A stretch of DNA of 64,000 bases from Xylogone sp. PMI_703 (GCA_021399445.1 JAJTUQ010000004.1:1364001-1428000); one strand, 5' to 3'. Shown: positions 25,090 to 36,794, counted from the stretch's first letter. Numbers and translations: made by a program. Notes: a model not told the origin generated them from the letters alone.

Positions 25090-25637
25090 ATACCCTTCGG
25101 TCTTCTCCGCATACCACCGCGAAAGATAGTTCTTACCAATGCCGGGCTGTAGATATACGATCTTCTGAGTGTTCTAGCGTCACTCGAAGCTTTGACAAGC
25201 TGGGTTTGTGATGGCGGAGCTCAGCCTTGGATTCGAGTCGATAATCTGGCTGTCAATTAACGTATCTTGAAATAAATAATATTATAATTAATCAATCAAT
25301 CATCATTTCTAAGGAACCCCACAAATCCTAGATACGTTGAGTACAATGTTTCGATATCGATAATTAAGAACATGAAACCAGGCTACTTATTCATAGCTAC
25401 GTTTGATCTTGCCTATAACAATCTATATTTCCCATATATGTAAAATTGCTAAAGAGTTCTGCTCATCTACATTACCTGTCAATTGAGCACCTTTGTAACC
25501 GAGGTCAGCGTCAGTTGAGTCTTATGCACAACCATATGGTACAGATAGGCAAGTCAGGGCCAGTCAGGTTCTTTTCATAACTTAAAAATCTATACAGTAC
25601 CATATTTTACAATCTTCTAGAAGCCTCTAATTCTACA
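25090..25637. other. Convergent intergenic region
   Basis: Shared 3' space of the DHA2 transporter and the kinase-like gene. AT-rich, with no coding frame I would trust. Confidence 0.5.
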
Positions 25638-26636
25638 CTATTGTGTCTGAGATTCTCCACCAGGGATTCTCCGACCTGTGCTGACAAACGAACTCGCGCC
25701 CATAACCATAGGCCCAGATGCAGAGAGCAGTGCACTAGTATTATCAATACCAGCAGTCTGCGGCACTTTTACACATGTGCTCATATCGTAGCCGATCTTG
25801 CTCTTGGTGCCCACGAGAACATACTTTGAGAAACTAGATGGGAGAATGCTTGCATCTGTGAAATCGACGACCGTAATACGATCATCCTCGTCTATGATAA
25901 AATTGGCGAGCCACACATTGGAGTAGCAGAAGATCATTGGCTAACGAGAAAGCCCTTCAACTCTTTCTTTCCGCTTTGTTATTGTTAAAGACTAGGTTAT
26001 TATTAGCTATATCGGTACCTCTGTCTGTGGTTTAATTAGAGTGCGAAGAAGGCTTACTAGATTGAGATGCAACTCTAGCTGTTCTGTTGTTTGGTATTGG
26101 CGTGGAGCTTGTTGCATATCAAAGAGACAGTGTCTGATACATCCATCATCAATAGCGGCTGGTGGAGCATCCGGCGGAACTGGAATAAGGTGGAGCTCAC
26201 TAAGAGCCGATGCAATTCTCTGGTAGATATGCTCCTTTTGGTTTGGATCTTCCGTGTCTTCTAACAGTTGAGCTGCAGTCTTGCCTGGTACATATTCCAT
26301 GACGATGTATGACTTATAGTTAACTTCAAAATTGTACATTACTCCTGGCTTTCCCATCTCGCATGCATAGAAAATCCCCGGTACTCTAATGAATGACCCA
26401 AGGCGTTGAAGCTCGCGGTGCACCATAACTTGCGCGGGAATTTCATTCCATATGACAGAATATCCGTATTTGATCCAGAAGACCGGCTCCTCTGGAGGGT
26501 AAGTAAGGCCCATATTGTAGCCCCTCGGATCATCCTCCACACAAAGCTTGATCAGTTCTTCAGGAGTAGGAATGCGAACACCGGGAGGGGGTTCAAGCCC
26601 TCGGTATTCATTCGTCACATGTATAGTAGAAGTCAT
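25638..26636 (-). CDS. APH-like kinase-fold protein with altered catalytic loop
   Basis: Exon 1 (26636-26058) and exon 2 (25940-25638) join in phase 0 across a 117-bp intron to 293 aa. The order of parts is that of the fungal aminoglycoside-phosphotransferase/choline-kinase-like family: a lysine strand near FWIKYG, a helix near VHRELQRL, the hinge YIVMEYVPGK, then the catalytic loop and the metal-binding VVDFTDA (Asp219). In active members the loop has an H-x-D...N arrangement; here it reads FCYSNVWLANF, with Tyr199 and Asn201 in place of His and Asp, while the later Asn206 is kept. If the reading is right, the general base is lost and the protein may be a pseudokinase or a decaying gene. The true substrate of this fungal family is mostly unknown. 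It is convergent with the DHA2 gene. Confidence 0.78.
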
Positions 26637-27133
26637 CGCTCAAATGAAGTTGCGAGGGATGTCTGATCTAAAGATAGTTATTATTGAGAGATAGAGTAAG
26701 AACATCGAAGACAGTCGCTCGTTCGTCTATTTTACCCAAGTAGCATATCCCCGTTAAAACATTACTTGTGAGCGCCAGTGTGACATGGCCAACGAAACGA
26801 GTTCGCCAGGCACAGGAACACTTAAGAAATAGATATGGCACAGGTAGTTATAACTCAACGATAGCACAGCTCGGAAACCCTGCAATATTCAGAGAGCACT
26901 GTGCCATGAATTGTCAGTAACCAATTTCTTTAGGCAGCTGGATGACATTTCAGCTATTCGCCCGTCAAAAACCTCCCCACATTCCGCCGAGGTCTAATTT
27001 GAGGCTGTATTTATATCCGTCTAGGTCAACTATATACACACCTTGAATGCCATATCAACTGCATTACTATCGTTTCCAACAAATTTCTTCTATATATGTT
27101 TGATACCTTATTTCTATCACTGTTATCATTAGT
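26637..27133. other. Intergenic region
   Basis: It contains the promoter of the kinase-like gene and the 3' flank of the DHA1 transporter. No further feature is seen. Confidence 0.5.
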
Positions 27134-28844
27134 TCAGTTTCGTACAATATCGTATTTACTCCGCAACCGAATAGTACGTCCATATTTGAAAAGCACCCAC
27201 GAAACCGGCATTAGAGCTACAGCTACAAAGCCAAGCAAGCTAGTGGCCCAGTCGATTCCTAATTTATGGTACACTGTATCTATGTTAGCACACTTTATAT
27301 GTAGCAGCGAGGAACAGACTTACTTTGAACCGTGAATAGCGGAAATGTACTTGCAAGGACATAACGTAGAATACCTGTGGCAGCAACAGCTGATGCACCG
27401 TTCAGTGCACCATAGATTTCTGTTAAGTATAATATAGCAGAGCACTAGATAGGTTATATGTTAGCTCACAGTATATAAGATTATGGAGAAGACGTCATAC
27501 AAAGACCAAAAGGTTGCCACAGGCAAATGGAATAGTGGCGAGGATCGGACAAATCCAGTGTATGTCGGCTCTTGCAGTCCACGCAAACCAAAACAGGCTT
27601 ATAGGAAGCAAAATACTTCCAATCATTGCTGAATAAAGCCGTTGTTCGGGCGGGAGAATTCCGGGATTTCCATCAGCAGTATATTTCAATGCGCGAGGAA
27701 GATAAATGTAACGGTCCACAAGGATAAATATCGTAGATGCAATAGCAAGTCCAAGGGCAAGTCCAAGAAATACCAGCCCCGTGAATCCAGATGAAAATCC
27801 ATATATTCCTTGGAAAACAACTGGAAAGGCAGCGAAGAAGCAATACAGTACGGCAAAGTTAAACCCGCAATACATTGAATATACCGCCACAATTGGCTCA
27901 GAAAAGAGCATATGAATGGGACGAACAATGGTCACCGTCATTGTGATTTTCAAAACAACCCATGGTGATATTTCTGTGGTATTTCCACCCATCTTCCTCA
28001 TCTTTTTCTTCAACAGAACCTTTGCGTACGTCTCAGGTTGAGGAATGGACCAAAGCCATACAGGCAATCCAAAGAATAATATTGTCCACTCTGCCCACCT
28101 CCAACCTTCTATTTGGCTGACGAATCCACCAACTGCTGGGCCCAATGCTGGTCCGAGGAAAGGGCAGACCATGAAAAGTCCAACAGTTAACCCACGCATC
28201 AAAGTGGGCCAGATGTCCATGTTAGTTCCCGCGCCCACTGCTAGACATGGAGATCCCAGTGCTCCAGCAAAAAACCTGCATACGACGAGTGTCCCAAAGT
28301 TCTGTGCGAGACCTGCCCCTAGAATAAAGAACATAGATATTGGAAATGTCACCAAATAAACAATGCGCCGACCAAAAGTCTCACTTATCGGAGCGCCGAT
28401 CACCGGACCTAATCCAATTCCGATAGTAAATACGGTGAGAGGAAGGAGAGCTGCGGTCTCAGATACATGGAATCTTTGCATCACATATGGAACGCTGGAA
28501 GAATACACAGAAGATCCAAATGTTCTGCCTAGGTATTAGAGTGTGGTATAATTCGAGTAGATACAGAGAACTTACATGACCAAACTCATTAGGGCAGGAA
28601 TACTGGCGGCATATGCTCTCTTGAGAATGCTCCAGTTATGTGGATTCTCTTGGCCTTCTAGTCTATCTAAAGTGACGGGTGGTGAGGTCGTAACTTCAGC
28701 AGCATGATTAGGTATTTCATCTACCTTCTCAGTTTCTCTCAGGCTTTTGGTATAAGGTGAGTTTTGTTCATTGTTTTCATGGTCCAATGCACCCTTTAAT
28801 TCAATATCGACTTGGTCGACGTCTGAATCGCTTTCGCGGAGCAT
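27134..28844 (-). CDS. MFS transporter, DHA1 (12-helix drug:H+ antiporter) family
   Basis: Four exons, 28844-28576, 28524-27501, 27444-27324 and 27273-27134, give 517 aa. The start is the ATG at 28844; one codon further up is a GTG. The acidic N-terminus ends in NPHNWS, the usual lead-in to helix 1 of fungal DHA1 proteins. Family marks follow: GPVIGAPISETFGRR (loop 2-3 motif A region), RFFAGALGSPCLAVGAG, and LGPALGPAVGGFV (motif C). The two small 3' exons supply YGALNGASAVAATGILRY and the last helix, GIDWATSLLGFVAVALMPV, and make the C-terminus complete. Homologues such as polyamine and multidrug exporters act at the plasma membrane. The start lies 812 bp from the oxidoreductase gene on the same strand. 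Confidence 0.92.
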
Positions 28845-29656
28845 CACAACTGAGCTTGAAGAGAGCCACAGGGTTGCCCTGAACGCTCGAGTCTGCGACG
28901 TATACGATAACAGAACGCAAACAAAGTGCTTAGAAATACCATGCAGTTTACAATGAAATATGGGCGAGGGTGTTTTTATTGTATCATTTCAATATATTGA
29001 CCTCAATTGCAGTGATGAGTAATCATCCCGATACCTATGTGGATGCTTTAGACCAGAGCGTGATGTGGATTGGCTAACCAAATACCGCCAAGCTACAAGA
29101 GTTAGAGCACTCAATAATATTAGTAAACAGTAAAAACAGCGGTACGTACATCCATGAGATTAAACTCGGTAGAGAGATGTACTCTACCGAGGTATAGACC
29201 ATGGGCTGTTACTTGCCCTTTTCAGCTACAAACACATAGCACCCACTGAAAAACAAGCAATACATAATCGTAGCTGCATAATTGTAGCAGTTAATAAAGC
29301 TCAAATGCATTTACCAGGAGATGATGGAATTGTCAATCAACGCACCATCTAGAACCGGACTAGTTTGACTTTGCTCGTCACCTAGAACACAACCAATCGT
29401 ATGAAACGAGAAAAGCGATCCCTCGAGCCCTTCAGTAATACCCCAAAAATACTTGGGAATGATTTAGAGACATATTGTTCGAGTGTCTCAACAGTCTTAG
29501 TCTTCATTTTCGAGACTCACGCACCTAAGTTATACTCATATTCCCAGAGTGACGATCAGGATTCACTACTACCAGTAAAATTTAAAAGGACCACAAGTAT
29601 ATTTAATTTGATGTAATAAATAGTCCATATTCGAAGTTAATTTATGTTAAACGAAA
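28845..29656. other. Intergenic region
   Basis: Promoter of the DHA1 gene and 3' flank of the oxidoreductase gene. A plus-strand open frame at 29401-29616 is short and unsupported. Confidence 0.5.
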
Positions 29657-30658
29657 CTAATGCTTTACAACAATCTTTCCTCCAGCGTCATGAGAATCCA
29701 GCATCCTGTGAGCGGTTTGAATATCCTTATAATCGAAGATCTGAGTTGGCTTAGCATTCCACTCTCCATTCTCAATCTTGCGCACAATTTCTTGAAGCGG
29801 AATGGCTGAAAGCGGAAACTCTCGAGTGCCAAGAACTTTGCTATGGAATAAGCTAAAGTGGACACCAGAATCCATTTCAATCATGGGGTTAAAATCAACA
29901 ACAGGTGCTAGTCCTCCTAGCCAACCTGCTTGCAATATCCGACCCCCGACGCGCGTAAGATTAATTGATTCAACCAGAACTGAATTGCCAATCAAGTTTA
30001 AGACCTTATCAAATTTAAACGGCCCATTCGCGGTGGCGAGATCTTCAAATTCCTTATATAATTCTCGTCGTTCAATCTTGACATCTACAGCACCCATTGA
30101 TCTTAACATATCGAATCTTTCTTTGCGCCTCGTCGTGGCTGTAACCTGAGCTCCTGCATTGACAGCTAGGTTGAGAGCGGCTTGGCCGATTGTCGAGGTT
30201 GCTCCTCTAATGAGGATCTTTTCTCCTTTCTTGAGGTCAAGAATTGTAAATAGACATGACCATGATGTACTGTATACTTCGGGTATAGCAGCAAGATCCT
30301 CCCACGGGAGCGACGTTTCAACTATGGCGACATTTGTGGCTGGAACTGTCACGAACTCTCCGTAACCACCGGGACGATTTCTTCCCATGCCACCCATCAC
30401 TCCGGCTACCTTGGTTCCAACTGCGAACTCACCACTTGGGCAAGCTTCGACAATACCGACACACTCAAGACCGGTGATCGGGTTCCATTCGTCCCACTCA
30501 CCCTTGCGCATGTGCATCTCCGCATGATTGAGACCAAAAGCTTTCACTCTGATAAGGACTTCGCCCTTTTCGGGGACTGGCTTTTGAACTTTTTGAATTT
30601 CAAGTACTTCAGGCCCACCAAATTTTGAGATAACGATGGCTTCCATGGTCTCCGACAT
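29657..30658 (-). CDS. Zinc-independent MDR oxidoreductase (NADPH:quinone reductase-like)
   Basis: An intronless 333-aa frame with a clean ATG. The N-terminal GroES-like half begins MEAIVISKFGGPEVLEI and shows PEKGEVLIRVKAFGLNHAE, typical of quinone-oxidoreductase-type medium-chain dehydrogenases. The cofactor domain has IRGATSTIGQAALNLA, the AxxGxxG nucleotide-binding turn, followed by TTRRKER, whose arginines suit NADPH. The cysteine/histidine zinc ligands of alcohol dehydrogenases are missing, as in quinone reductases and trans-acting enoyl reductases. The enzyme probably reduces a quinone or an alpha,beta-unsaturated carbonyl in the cytosol. In metabolite clusters such proteins can act as stand-alone enoyl reductases, but no synthase is present here, so that remains a guess. 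Same strand as the DHA1 transporter downstream. Confidence 0.9.
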   Translation of the reverse strand: MSETMEAIVISKFGGPEVLEIQKVQKPVPEKGEVLIRVKAFGLNHAEMHMRKGEWDEWNPITGLECVGIVEACPSGEFAVGTKVAGVMGGMGRNRPGGYGEFVTVPATNVAIVETSLPWEDLAAIPEVYSTSWSCLFTILDLKKGEKILIRGATSTIGQAALNLAVNAGAQVTATTRRKERFDMLRSMGAVDVKIERRELYKEFEDLATANGPFKFDKVLNLIGNSVLVESINLTRVGGRILQAGWLGGLAPVVDFNPMIEMDSGVHFSLFHSKVLGTREFPLSAIPLQEIVRKIENGEWNAKPTQIFDYKDIQTAHRMLDSHDAGGKIVVKH

Positions 30659-32562
30659 GTTGTATACCTTTCTTTTAATGTGGATGATAAGCTGGTCGAT
30701 ACAAGAGAGAGATAAAAATGATTTAATATTGTGGATAGTGTAGTGTTAAAGTATATTTAATAGCTCAATGGGATGTGTTTTAATTCTTTGAATTCTTTAG
30801 ATTGAGAGGAAATCATCGTGAGATATATATATTTCTCACCCGACGTGATGTATGTTGGTGGTGCCGTTGGTGCCGGCTGAGATACAGCAACGTCATCATA
30901 GCGGTAAAAGCTCTGCGCTCCCGAGAGAATGCAAGGTGACAAATCTTCTTTTGCGCCTTTAGTTTTACATTTTTGACAAATTATCTCCTGGGTGAAGAGT
31001 TACAGCGCCTAATAAGCTCATCCTCCTGATATCAAATTTCATCTATGGTGTCATAGTAGTAGCGGCTAGTCCTAAACTGGATTTTGCTTTCCCTGTGCCT
31101 GCATATTCGCGAGCGGCTTGAAGGAACTTCATAGCGCAACAGGCCCCTATTAATAATCAGCCTGCTTGGCAAGTGCATCAACGCGGGAGCATAAGCCACT
31201 CAGGTGAGTAGCCACAATTGTGGCAACAGCACTACCTGCTCAGTGGCTTTAATGAAGATGTTGGCCCTGAAATGACTATCTTAACAACTGTACCATCTTG
31301 TCCTAGTGAAATAAAATGTTGCAACTGCGATATTGTGATAAGTTGAATTGATTTAGTCAGTCAGAGAATCGTTGTCTCATCACCAAACGCTCGCATAACG
31401 TAATTCCGGGGTGGCGTATACCCGATATTCGCTATGCTAAAATTACTTCCTAAGAGGCAAAATCTCCAAGCCTAGTTTAGATACCCTTATTTATATAGAG
31501 TACACAGCAGACTAGTTTGAATTAACTTTATTTGACTTCTTTATCATCGTAAAATACTATATAAACTTCTCTATAAACTCTTACAAAGTTATCTTTGTTT
31601 TAGGATAAACTCTTCTTTGCTATTTTCAAGTATAATTACCATCTCTTAGATCTTTCACTTTAAATATTACATAATATTTGTATGTATTGGGTAAATTGAG
31701 AGAATTGTAGGCCTCGCCTTGGTTAAACGGCACCCTTTGACCTCTTTGGTTCTGGCTGTTTTCAACTCTGAGCTGCCCGAATCCACCGTTTCAACCGAAG
31801 TATCAGCCTCCAAGGAAGACACTTCCCACTCCCATGTTTCCGTTTCCATTGGACTATCCACATCATCGAGATCCACTTGCCCTGGGTACCCAAACCCGTC
31901 ATCGTCATTGTCATCATCCAGATCTGGTTCCACATCAACAGCCCCCGCCATTCCTACAATCTTGATCAAAAACCATTGCATCTGCAATAGTTTAACTGGA
32001 GGCAGTGGTTTTTTGGATCATCTGTAGTCATGGAGATCGTATCTCCGGATTTAAACCGCCCTTCAGCATCGGTCAGATATCTGACGCGGACAGATATAGC
32101 TGGTTGGTTGGACTGACACTTGGACTGGCTGATGATCCAATCAGTCTGACTGACTGTTGCCAGCACTGGATTATGGATATTTTGCAGAGAAGGTGGTAAG
32201 GTGACCAGAGCAGGCTCACGAATATGCCGATGAACCGGATCGAGTAGGTGACAGGTTAAAGGTGGGATATATTCCTATGGATATGCCAGACGATCAGATC
32301 TTAAGGGAATGCGAGTACTACTTCTGCTACCGTAACACAATCCGGAAGGTATTTGGATCTCACCTTATAGATCAATATGAGAACAAATGGAGCAGGAACA
32401 AAGTCAGTAATTTTGTTAAGTGTGCCTATGCCAGAAATGAAATGAAATTGTATCAAACCAAGAAAATCAGGGGCAACCAATTTACGGTACGGAGGTAGTT
32501 GAAACTTGACCAAGCACCAGGATATGGCACAATCGACTGGTGTCGATTTATTAACTAGAGCT
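30659..32562. other. Long intergenic region with doubtful remnants
   Basis: No intact gene is supported in these 1.9 kb. The section 31450-31680 is strongly AT-rich. From 31667 to 32166 the minus strand holds two overlapping open frames in different registers (listed separately). A plus-strand frame at 32262-32498 has no family resemblance. Confidence 0.5.
31667..32166 (-). pseudogene. Possible broken gene with acidic tail, unknown family
   Basis: On the minus strand one open frame (32166 to about 31966) reads like folded protein, with VRVRYLTDAEGRFKSGDTIS, and stops; a second frame (31981-31667) continues almost without gap and is highly acidic, with DLDDDNDDDG and many Asp, Glu and Ser residues. 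Their order suggests one former gene with a frameshift or an unrecognised intron. I do not recognise the family, find no clear start, and give this low weight. Confidence 0.25.
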
Positions 32563-34417
32563 TTATTTACTTTTGACTTCGGCAAATCGCTGGTTAGTGG
32601 TCAAGCCTCGATCCAAGTCCCCCTTCTTCACTATCAGACTCACAAGAAGAGTGAAAGCTGCTAGCGCCATAGCAACGTACCAGACTGGTTGCAAGGTGTC
32701 ACGTTAAATAAACTTGTAAATTTCCCTCACTTGTTCTAGGAAAGTGTTGATTACTGAAAAGGCCGACTCTGCGTTACTACCGGAAATAACAAAATTTGCA
32801 GGTAGCGAGCCATCCTTGACGCGATCCGTGACATAATGGCTGAACTTGTTTTGGAATATCGCTGCCCCGATAGCAATACCGAATGCCTGGCCTAGAGCAC
32901 GAGCTAGAGTCACTAGATTGGTACCAGTCGAGTGCTGATGATTAGGCAGGCTCGCATGAGGCGCAATCACGGACGAAATATAGATGAACCCCAAGCCGAG
33001 GCTTCCTGGGATCTGGAGACCGCTCTGCAAGGTAACGGTGGATGTGGGGGATAAGGTCACCAACGAACCCATACCAGCTGCCGTTGCAGCGCACCCAATA
33101 ATTAAGGGAATACGGAAATCTCCAGTCCGAGAAAGTATAGCTCCACCAATAATCCCACCAGTAGGTACGAGGAGAAGAGTTGGAAGAGTGGCAGTGGATG
33201 AATGGAGGACCGAATAGCCAGTCGAACCGTGGAACTGCGAGCGGTCAGTATTCTATGTAAATCTTCATCTCAAAATTGACCTACGTAAACAACGAGAAAA
33301 TATATCACTGTAGTGACACAATAGCCGCTAATGAAGGAACTGAGCATGCTAACTAACATTGCCCTGTTTCTTATCATTTCAACAGGCACAAGAGGGTTGG
33401 AGACAAAGTACTCGATCGCAACAAAAATGATAAAGCCAATGGGAACAACAGCAAGGGGAACAATGACTGCCGCCGAATCCCAAGGTTGTGATACTCCTCC
33501 GCTTAAGAGACCCAAAAGCAGAGATGCAAGTGAACCTGCGAGGATTCCCAGACCTGGCCAGTCCAGACCTCTGACCTTCTCACGTATGTTATTGGTATCA
33601 ATGACGAGATGTAGAGAAAATTGTAGCGCAATGAGACAAAAAGTGGCAACGGGTATATTGATGTAGAAAATCCTATAAACGAGATTAGAATACTTGAATC
33701 CATAAATATAGTTAGGTTTATAGGAGTTTGTACCATCGCCAGGTCGTATGTTGTGCAATTCCGGCACCAAGTACGAGTCCAAGGTTTCCAAGTGCAAATG
33801 CAAAAGACATAACAGTCATCCATTTAGGTCTTTCACGCAGCGTTGTCAGGTCGTTTACTACCATCGTTGTGAGTGTGTATATACCACCGCCACCAATGCC
33901 TTGCATCTAGATGCCTGTTAACCGGGTATTAGGGTGATCAGCTTCTAGTCCGCGTAATTCTTACCACTCTGGCACCAATCAACCATTGGATGGTATTCGC
34001 CCTTGAGCATAAGATGCTCGCGATCAGAAAAATGCCGAGGGATACTTGTAGCATTATCTTACGGCCAAATGACTCAGAAAGTCCGCCTAAGATAGTCTGA
34101 GACACAGCTTGAGCAAGTATGTACCCGGCTCCAACCCAATATGCCTGACTACTTGATGCTTGCAGGTCTTGGGCAATAGCTGGCAAGGTACCTGGGACGA
34201 TAGTCAGGTCCAATGTAGCCAGAAGGAGGGAGACGCAATTAGCTACAAATGCGATGTAGAACCTTGGCGACTTTTTGGTTGATTCCGCTTCCAATTGAGT
34301 ACTGTCCTTCTCATAGTGGTTTGTCGGAGAGACATATTTTTTAGGTTGCTGCAGCTCAACATCCTTGGGAGGTTCTGGGAGAGTTGCCGTAATTGTTGAT
34401 AAATTTCTTGTCGACAT
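32563..34417 (-). pseudogene. MFS DHA2 transporter interrupted by an in-frame stop near the C-terminus
   Basis: Exons 34417-33965, 33906-33734, 33672-33285 and 33234-32704 join in frame to 514 codons and end at a TAA (32704-32706). The same frame then stays open for 46 codons to a second TAA at 32563, reading a lead-in and a clear membrane helix (WYVAMALAAFTLLVSLIV) where DHA2 proteins have their last helix. So a sense codon has very likely become TAA. The rest is intact: DLTIVPGTLPAIAQDL (motif D1), GGLSESFGRK, QGIGGGGIYTLTTMVVND, TTWRWIFYINIPVA and a 14-helix plan. The product as it stands would lack the last helix. It may be a recent pseudogene, a shortened but working carrier, or a readthrough case. 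No splice choice I tried removes the stop and keeps frame. A transposon sits 224 bp upstream of the start. Confidence 0.8.
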
Positions 34418-34640
34418 ATCTCGCAGTTGCTTCTATTCAAGCGTCGAAAAATTCAAGGAAATCAATGACAATACTAAGAAACTCGTTGAGACACATGTCA
34501 TTAGTAACTACTAAACTTCATATATATAATCAGCAGGTCAGGCTTCCATTCATGAATTCATCACCACCATCGCAAAATGTCTAATATAGGAGAACTGAGC
34601 TGATTTTAGGATTTCTCGCTTACGAGTAAATAGACGATTA

Positions 34641-34685
34641 CTCGTATTCCCTGCAACTTTCCCACTCCGACAACTCTCCCACTTT
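34641..34685 (+). repeat. Left terminal inverted repeat
   Basis: Begins CTCGTATTCCCT directly after the TA at 34639-34640. It pairs with 36748-36792 read on the other strand with four mismatches, at positions 13, 30, 34 and 36. Confidence 0.88.
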
Positions 34686-34718
34686 TTTACCCCTGACCAC
34701 CACACTTCAACCACCAAT

Positions 34719-36539
34719 ATGAAAGTCAACGAAGCTTCAATTCAAGAGGCGATTGCAGATTTGAAATCGCAAAAGAAGCCTAATTTTAGTGCTACAGCTA
34801 AAAAATATGGCCTCGAGCATACTACCCTTGCAAAGCAATATAACGGTCAACACACCTTCATGAAGACTACCATGTCTACATACAGACAACGACTTAACAA
34901 CGTTCAAGAGAATATTTTAATCAAGCATATCAATTACTTTACTGACCGAGGAATGCTACTGACCAGTCAGATTGTTCATAACTTGGCGGAGGAGATTATA
35001 CAAGACCTTGTAGGGAAGAACTAGGTGAGGGGATTTGTGAAGCACCATAAGAAGAAGATTATAAGTATTTATTTGAGGAATATAGATTACTATAAGGTTA
35101 GATCCGAATATAAATTTATATTTGAGCATTTTTATCAATTAGTTAAATATTGTTTTATATATTATAAACTAATATATGTCTCAATAGTCAGTTATTAACT
35201 AAAGTCTATATAGTTATTTTCTAGTATCGAAAAACATCATATTCGGCTTGAAAATATATATAATATCGATGAAAAGGGTTTTTTGATAAGTTTTATGAAA
35301 TCTTCTAAACAAATTATGACAATTATAGTCCTCAAATCCGGCAGAGTTTATAATACACAAGATAGGAATAAAGAGTTCTTTATTATATTGACATATATTT
35401 TAGTGACCAGGAAAGCTCTCCTACCAGACCTTATATATCAAAGAGAGTCAGAAGACCTTTAAACTAATTAGGTAAAAAACCTGAAACCTGGTAATAAGGT
35501 GTTTTTTATTACTTTAGCTAATAAGTAAAATTATGACACTTTAGGCTACTAATAACTAAGACAAATATTTGAGCCATATACTAAAGCTTAAGCTAATGGA
35601 AAATATTATCTTCTTATTGTTAATAAGTATTCTAGCTATATTAATATACGTTTTATCAGTTTTACAGACAGTCATAAAATAATTGTAATAATTCTGTTAT
35701 CTCATACCACACATCATTTATAACCTTTAGATATTAGCCTATTCTTTCCATTAACTTTAGTCTATTCAGATAAACAAGATAAGTTAATACAAGATGGAAA
35801 TAAAAAGGTTTCTATGTCAAAAACTTTATTCTAGAATATGTTTTGGCCTTCCTGGCTACAAAGTTTCACAATAAAGAATATTACTTCAGTTTTCGAAAAG
35901 ACTAACATATGGCTAATCGAGCCTTCTAATATTCTTGAAAAGGTATTTCTAAAGCCAGATATGCCTCATACAACAAGCCAACCAATCCCAGACATTCCTA
36001 TAACATGTAGAAGTATTTAACGTATGCAAAAGTTATATATACGTAGCCCCTCCCCCACCAAGCTACAGTATATCATGAACGCCAATTATAAGCTCTCAGC
36101 AGAGCTCAGTATTGTCCAACACTCTAATAGAGGCCTAATTAGGGCTCTAAACTTGCAGAAAAAGAAGAGCGTACGTTCTCAACGTCTTAATCTTTATGGG
36201 GAGAAGGCAAGTAAAGCCCAGTGGTTTAATACTGAACAGGTCCTTAAAGCTAAGGCCTTATTAGCTGAAAAGGAGGCCCAGGAAGAAGCCAAAAAGGAAG
36301 CTACGATAGCTAAAAGGCTAGCTGCAAAGAACAAACGCGAGCAATTAGAAGCGGAGAAGGTTAGAAAGCAATTGGAGCGACAGCTAGTTAAGGAGCAAAA
36401 AGCAAAGGAAGCTCTACTCAAAAAGCAAGCCAGGGAAGAGGCGCAAATGCGTAGAGCCTTGGAAAGGCAGCTCCTGGCCACTCAAAGGAAGGCTAAGAAG
36501 GCTGCTACACGCAGGAAAGCTGCATTAAAGGCTTCCTAA
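34719..36539 (+). pseudogene. Degenerate pogo/Fot1 transposase
   Basis: The first 101 codons (34719-35024) are open and hold a psq-type helix-turn-helix (ATAKKYGLEHTTLAKQY) and the start of a CENP-B-like DNA-binding part. The frame then meets TAG where VGKN-W would be expected (TGG to TAG), and continues with many stops. Traces of the DDE domain are visible: NIDEKGF for the first acidic block, IVNKYSSYIN where the second has Asp in active relatives (Asp to Asn), and HTTHHL-stop-PLD, where CAA probably became TAA. The 3' part (36024-36539) is open again and forms a Lys/Ala/Glu-rich coiled coil, common at the C-terminus of fungal pogo-type transposases. No working enzyme is encoded. Confidence 0.85.
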
Positions 36540-36747
36540 GTGGGTATTATGGTGTGGTTAGCACAGGTGGGTAATGGAGGCGATTTTCATCGGGCGCACA
36601 ATTACACAACAACATTACGTAATATCTAATATTTAAAGAGTGTATTGTATTCTACATATTGTAATATAGCTAATATATTAATTTCGAAGCAATTAGAGCT
36701 TTCGTTGTTGAGTTGTAGTATTTGAAAGTGTGGTGGTGTTCATTCCG

Positions 36748-36792
36748 AAAGTGGGAAATTTGCCGGAGTGGGAAAGTTGTAGGGAATACGAG
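36748..36792 (-). repeat. Right terminal inverted repeat
   Basis: On the minus strand it begins CTCGTATTCCCT and matches the left repeat over 45 bp with four differences; it is followed by TA at 36793-36794. Confidence 0.88.
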
Positions 36793-36794
36793 TA

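Larger units (their letters stand above)
34641..36792 (+). mobile_element. Fot1/pogo-type (Tc1-mariner superfamily) DNA transposon, 2152 bp, inactivated
   Basis: Terminal inverted repeats of about 45 bp (41 of 45 identical) bound the element and it is flanked by TA on both sides (34639-34640 and 36793-36794), the target duplication of Tc1-mariner elements. Inside lies a transposase frame broken by many stops (separate entry). The central kilobase is very AT-rich, and recognisable changes are TGG to TAG, CAA to TAA, GAT to AAT and CAT to TAT, as RIP produces; the two ends are much less changed. It inserted upstream of the DHA2 transporter that carries a premature stop. Confidence 0.88.

Noticed and set aside
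32676..32722. A 46-bp intron that would skip the TAA in the DHA2 gene
   Set aside because: GTGAGG and CCAG ends exist, but removal shifts the frame and destroys the last membrane helix.
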